Part shown: positions 61,957 to 64,000 of the stretch, one piece after another | How the letters are laid out: each line of letters begins with the position of its first letter | Position numbering within the stretch: the first letter of the stretch is position 1 | DNA from: Nocardioides seonyuensis | Lineage (GTDB): Bacteria; Actinomycetota; Actinomycetes; Propionibacteriales; Nocardioidaceae | Assembly: GCF_004683965.1 (NCBI RefSeq) | Contig: NZ_CP038436.1 | Span: 1,488,001 to 1,552,000 of the forward strand | DNA: 64,000 bases | Direction: 5' to 3' | The notes under the pieces: generated by a model | Database searches by the model: none | Told to the model about the DNA's origin: nothing | What the model saw: only the letters and a program-made list of their open reading frames with translations | Made by a program: the position numbers and the translations under genes

Positions 61957-64000
61957 CTACGAGCAGGTCTCGCGCCACTCCAGGCCCGGATGGATCACGG
62001 CCCACTCGTCACGCGTCAGCTGTCGGTTGGCGAGGCGGCAGGCCCGGGCCACCCAGTCCCCGGGGTCGAGGCTGATCGTGCGGACGACGCCCCTGCGGTC
62101 CTGCTCGACCTGCTCGAACCACGCCGTGAGCGACCCTGAGTCCTCGGCGAACCGGAGCACCCCCCACGACCCGTCCTCCATGACGGCGTTCCCCACCGGG
62201 GACCAGGTCTCGGCGTCCCAGAGCACGACGTCTCCGTCGGTTCCCATCGTCGCCAGCCAGCGTCCGTCGGGGCTCATCTCTGTCTGCAGGACCCACCCGT
62301 CGATCTCCAGTCGTGCGGGAGCCACCGGCTCGAACGTGTGGGCGTCGAGGAAGTGGACGGACCCCTCGAACGTGCCGATCGCAAGCGTGTCACCGTCCTC
62401 CGTCCACGCAGCGCTGGTGAGGGAGTAGTCCGGTTCGTCGGCGGTGCCGGTCCCGTCCCGGGGCTCGTCGGTGATCTCGCCACGTCGCAGCTCGCGGCCG
62501 GTGCGCGCGTCGACCACGACGACGGTGCTGTTGCGCATCAACGCGGCCTCGTCACCGCGCGGGGAGACGCGGACCTGGCCGTCGGGCTCGGTGTCCCCCA
62601 GGAGCGGGTCTGCGTCGATCGGCTCCCCGACGATGCTGCGGGTCTCGAGGTCGACGACGGCCCAACCTAGCGAGCCGTTGACCACGGCGTGGGACCCGTC
62701 CGGGGTGGTGTCGATCCACCGGGGGTACCACGGCAGCTCGAGGGTCTGCTCGAGCCTGCCGTCCTCGGCCGACCACCACGCCAGCCTGCCCCGGTCGTGG
62801 TGGATGCCGGAGAAGTCGGGCTTCCACTCGTGGATCGCGCCGAGGACGGTCCTGTCGTCCGGGGCCATCGTGACGGAGCCGATCTGGCAGGAGCAGCCGT
62901 CCACCTGCTCGAGCTCCTGGACCGAGTCGCGTCCGCTCGCCAGGTCGGCCACGGCGGCTCCGTTGAGCTCGACGCTGTTGTAACGGATGTAGGCGGTAAG
63001 CCGGCCGCGGACCGGGCCTGCGACGTGCGGCTCGACACGCACGGGCTCCTCGCTGAAGACCCCCTGGGGACGACCGAGGTCCCACGCGGTGCCCAGTCCC
63101 TCCCGGCCCGCGACCCACAGGAGGTCGCCCCCCGCGGCGAAGGTCGCGTCGATGGTGGCGCCGCTGTGGACACCGTCGAGCGTGGTGAGGAGCTGGCCTC
63201 GAGCGGCGTCCCGGACCTGCACCTCCTCGTCGAGAAGGACAGCGAAGCGCTCGCCGTCGGAGCTGAAGGCCACGCGTTGCACGAAGGAGGGCACGAGCAG
63301 CTCCTCGCCGACCGGACGGAAGTCCAGGTCGCGGAGCTGCAGGAAGAACTGGCTCGGTGTCTCCCTCACCGTGACGAGCCTGGCGCCCGCAGGCGCGACC
63401 GCGACCGGCAGGTGGGGGAGCCGGCGCGACGGTCGACCGAGCGACGGATCCACGAGCATGCCGCGACCGGGCTCGACCGACACGCTCACCCGGCCGTCGG
63501 GCCACGGACGCAGGAAATCGCCGAACGCGCCCAGGTGCTCGCTGTCGCGCACCGCGCCTCTCGCGTCGAGCACCAGCAGCTTGTCGGCCGCGGTGGTCAC
63601 GAGGCGACCGCCCGGCAGCCACGCCGCCTCGAACCCGACCAGGCGCGGCTCCGCGGCCGGCGGACCGGCCAGGCTCCCCCAGGGCACGTCCCGCGAGTCC
63701 AGCCGCCAGCGCTCCTCGCCGGTCGCCGGGTCGAGGAGCGCGAGCATGTTGTGCGACACCGTCCCCACCGGGACCGCGATGCCTGCGCCACCGACCGCCA
63801 TGTCACCCGGCTGCCCGGTCTCCCCGTCGATCTCGAACGACCTGCGCCACAGCTCCTCCCCCGACCGGGCGTCCAAGGCCCAAAGCTGCCCCTGGTCGGC
63901 CAGGAACACCGTGCGCCCGTCGATCGAGGTGGCGGCGTTGAGGAAGCGCGCCTTCTCGGTACGGACCATGCCCACGAGATGGGGGCTGCGCCCCAGCAGG
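61957..64000 (-). CDS. C-terminal part of a WD40/PQQ-type beta-propeller protein (cut by right edge)
   Basis: The frame is open to the right edge, and a start at 63975 or 63969 is not convincing because the reading continues upstream as LLGRSPHLVG. The 680 or so visible residues are a chain of beta-propeller blades with WD40-like patterns (FSSDGERFAVLLDEEVQVRD, SPDGRWLATMGTDGDVVLWD). The end, ACRLANRQLTRDEW...WRETC, matches the C-terminus of large actinobacterial proteins that join a BTAD or nSTAND NTPase domain to WD40 repeats. The N-terminal regulatory part would lie outside the window. It could act as a signalling or regulatory protein (inference). Confidence 0.75.
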   Translation of the reverse strand, partial: LLGRSPHLVGMVRTEKARFLNAATSIDGRTVFLADQGQLWALDARSGEELWRRSFEIDGETGQPGDMAVGGAGIAVPVGTVSHNMLALLDPATGEERWRLDSRDVPWGSLAGPPAAEPRLVGFEAAWLPGGRLVTTAADKLLVLDARGAVRDSEHLGAFGDFLRPWPDGRVSVSVEPGRGMLVDPSLGRPSRRLPHLPVAVAPAGARLVTVRETPSQFFLQLRDLDFRPVGEELLVPSFVQRVAFSSDGERFAVLLDEEVQVRDAARGQLLTTLDGVHSGATIDATFAAGGDLLWVAGREGLGTAWDLGRPQGVFSEEPVRVEPHVAGPVRGRLTAYIRYNSVELNGAAVADLASGRDSVQELEQVDGCSCQIGSVTMAPDDRTVLGAIHEWKPDFSGIHHDRGRLAWWSAEDGRLEQTLELPWYPRWIDTTPDGSHAVVNGSLGWAVVDLETRSIVGEPIDADPLLGDTEPDGQVRVSPRGDEAALMRNSTVVVVDARTGRELRRGEITDEPRDGTGTADEPDYSLTSAAWTEDGDTLAIGTFEGSVHFLDAHTFEPVAPARLEIDGWVLQTEMSPDGRWLATMGTDGDVVLWDAETWSPVGNAVMEDGSWGVLRFAEDSGSLTAWFEQVEQDRRGVVRTISLDPGDWVARACRLANRQLTRDEWAVIHPGLEWRETCS

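Overview
The window is about 70% GC. Its gene content is that of a high-GC Gram-positive actinobacterium, most likely Nocardioides or a close relative in the Nocardioidaceae. This rests on the fhaA-fhaB-pstP-rodA-pbpA-pknA-pknB cell-envelope cluster next to crgA, a DUF881 gene and ppiA, on polyphosphate glucokinase, on an AlkB-rubredoxin fusion, and on frequent GTG starts with 4-bp ATGA/GTGA overlaps. In other actinobacteria this cluster lies near oriC, so the segment is probably origin-proximal (inference). No insertion sequence, prophage, CRISPR array or integrase was found. Both ends cut through a gene, and no gene-free stretch exceeds about 300 bases.

Layout. 0-4.1 kb: a cut M15 peptidase and two tandem paralogous soluble histidine kinases with no response regulator. 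4.2-8.3 kb: acyl-CoA dehydrogenase, ThpR, a CPBP-type membrane protein, an SDR oxidoreductase and a VIT-type metal transporter. 8.3-11.3 kb: pntAB transhydrogenase. 11.4-14.4 kb: MMPL transporter with its TetR regulator. 14.5-17.9 kb: upp, the tadA pair, a secreted M28 peptidase and tRNA-Ser(CGA). 18-22.4 kb: CopC-CopD fusion, YcnI, an unknown exported protein, SURF1-like and DUF3817 proteins. 22.5-34.9 kb: the envelope cluster (ppiA, rhomboid, a doubled crgA, DUF881, pknB, pknA, pbpA, rodA, pstP, fhaB, fhaA, tRNA-Leu(CAG)). 35-43.8 kb: GH16 enzyme, SulP transporter, F420-dependent-type reductase, unknown secreted protein, LysM protein, thiol peroxidase, and an MMPL/MarR divergent pair. 43.8-49.4 kb: a large HEAT-like protein of unknown function, ppgK, an AIM24-family gene and alkB-rubredoxin. 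49.4-53.1 kb: three tandem membrane diguanylate cyclases. 53.2-64 kb: TetR with an MFS exporter, a lipoprotein M15 peptidase, a collagen-like protein, a quinone oxidoreductase, three unusual secreted proteins and the C-terminal part of a WD40-type protein.

How the genes work together. The 26-35 kb block is one probable operon read leftward: FHA adaptors, the PP2C phosphatase, the SEDS polymerase, its transpeptidase partner and two Ser/Thr kinases. PASTA domains and FHA scaffolds link peptidoglycan sensing to elongation and division, and CrgA and DUF881 sit next to it. Several regulator-transporter pairs (TetR-MMPL, MarR-MMPL, TetR-MFS) form separate efflux modules, two of them with clear inverted-repeat operators. 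The right end is rich in exported proteins, and two of these genes share an upstream motif.

The points most worth following are the operator-like array in front of alkB-rubredoxin, the shared 22-bp motif at 60 and 62 kb, the doubled CrgA, the tandem orphan kinases, the three tandem diguanylate cyclases, and the 47-nt hairpin beside tRNA-Ser. All family names come from reading motifs by eye; no database search was run.
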